Shown: piece after piece, positions 63,821 through 64,000 of the stretch
Layout: each line of letters opens with the position of its first letter
How positions within the stretch are numbered: the first letter of the stretch is position 1
Notes under the pieces: generated by a model
Told to the model about the DNA's origin: nothing
Seen by the model: only the letters and a program-made list of their open reading frames with translations
The model's database searches: none
NCBI RefSeq assembly: GCF_004342265.1
Contig: NZ_SMCS01000004.1
Coordinates: 248,001 to 312,000, forward strand
Source: Luteibacter rhizovicinus
GTDB lineage: Bacteria; Pseudomonadota; Gammaproteobacteria; Xanthomonadales; Rhodanobacteraceae
DNA: 64,000 bases
Reading direction: 5' to 3'
Made by a program: the position numbers and the translations under genes

Positions 63821-64000
63821 TCAACCGGCGCGCGTTCGTTCGCTAGAGCTTGGAATGCGAAGCGCCTCGCGGTACTTCGCTACCGTACGTCGTGCGACCT
63901 GAATGCCGCGTCGATGCAATTCCTCCGCGAGTGCCTGATCGGATAACGGGCGCCGCGGATCTTCCGCGGTAATGAGTTTGCGCAGCATGGCCTGGATGGC
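63821..64000 (-). CDS. rpoN: RNA polymerase sigma-54 factor RpoN, 3' end (partial)
   Basis: Only the last 59 codons are in the window; the gene continues beyond 64000. The reading [20 protein letters not shown], then [21 protein letters not shown], ends in [11 protein letters not shown]. This contains the RpoN box [10 protein letters not shown] that recognises the -24 promoter element. RpoN directs transcription from sigma-54 promoters such as that found upstream of glnK. The gene is followed by hpf, hprK and PTS genes. No complete start-to-stop ORF is visible. Confidence 0.95.
   Translation of the reverse strand, partial: AIQAMLRKLITAEDPRRPLSDQALAEELHRRGIQVARRTVAKYREALRIPSSSERTRAG

Overview
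The window is a stretch of high-GC, densely coded gammaproteobacterial chromosome. I infer a member of the Xanthomonadales, most likely the Rhodanobacteraceae (Luteibacter/Dyella-like). The markers are a fused aspartokinase-diaminopimelate decarboxylase, the MurL/MurD2 L-glutamate route to peptidoglycan, an Oar-type TonB receptor, and a regulatory PTS (EI, HPr, EIIA-Man, HprK, RapZ) next to hpf and rpoN with no sugar permease. I see no tRNA, rRNA, CRISPR array, transposase or prophage gene.

Layout. 0-10 kb: an SLC13-like permease, a LysR regulator, an aldo/keto reductase, an intracellular PHB depolymerase, a methyltransferase, a two-gene molybdenum hydroxylase (IorBA type) and an APC permease. 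10-15.3 kb: lysAC-murL-murD2, overlapping genes that link the DAP branch to a non-canonical D-Glu pathway. 15.4-21.6 kb: an orphan FliK-like/FlhB-C-like pair, then tgt-yajC-secD-secF ending in a clear terminator. 21.6-26.8 kb: small hypothetical genes, a divergent receiver/histidine kinase pair, and motAB behind a near-consensus sigma-28 promoter. 26.7-28.4 kb: amgK-murU (MurNAc recycling). 28.45-31.2 kb: a nested inverted repeat with G-quadruplex-like arms, then a Tat-exported amine oxidase, a cytochrome c and an exported RidA, all joined by 4-nt overlaps. 31.2-36.1 kb: a UDP-sugar dehydrogenase, a structured repeat element with opposed terminators, and a TonB receptor. 36.4-38.9 kb: a GST and glnK-amtB behind a strong sigma-54 promoter. 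39.1-45.4 kb: an Rrf2 regulator, sufBCDS, a GNAT and a Rieske protein. 45.7-49.9 kb: a four-gene tripartite ABC exporter. 50.8-56.6 kb: an uncharacterised cluster (HAD phosphatase, class III aminotransferase, ketosynthase, ACP, FemAB/GNAT-like transferase, ureohydrolase-fold protein). 56.7-58.7 kb: yeiH and its LysR regulator. 58.9-64 kb: ptsI, ptsH, EIIA-Man, rapZ, hprK, hpf and the 3' end of rpoN.

Themes. Cell-wall metabolism recurs (DAP, MurL/MurD2, AmgK/MurU). Nitrogen control is represented by RpoN, a PII protein and AmtB, tied together by a predicted sigma-54 promoter. A REP-like family occurs as five paired inverted elements, all between convergent genes, plus one single hairpin. The best candidates for under-described biology are the periplasmic amine oxidase/cytochrome c/RidA operon, the ketosynthase/ACP/aminotransferase/ureohydrolase cluster, and the nested inverted repeat at 28.45-28.60 kb.
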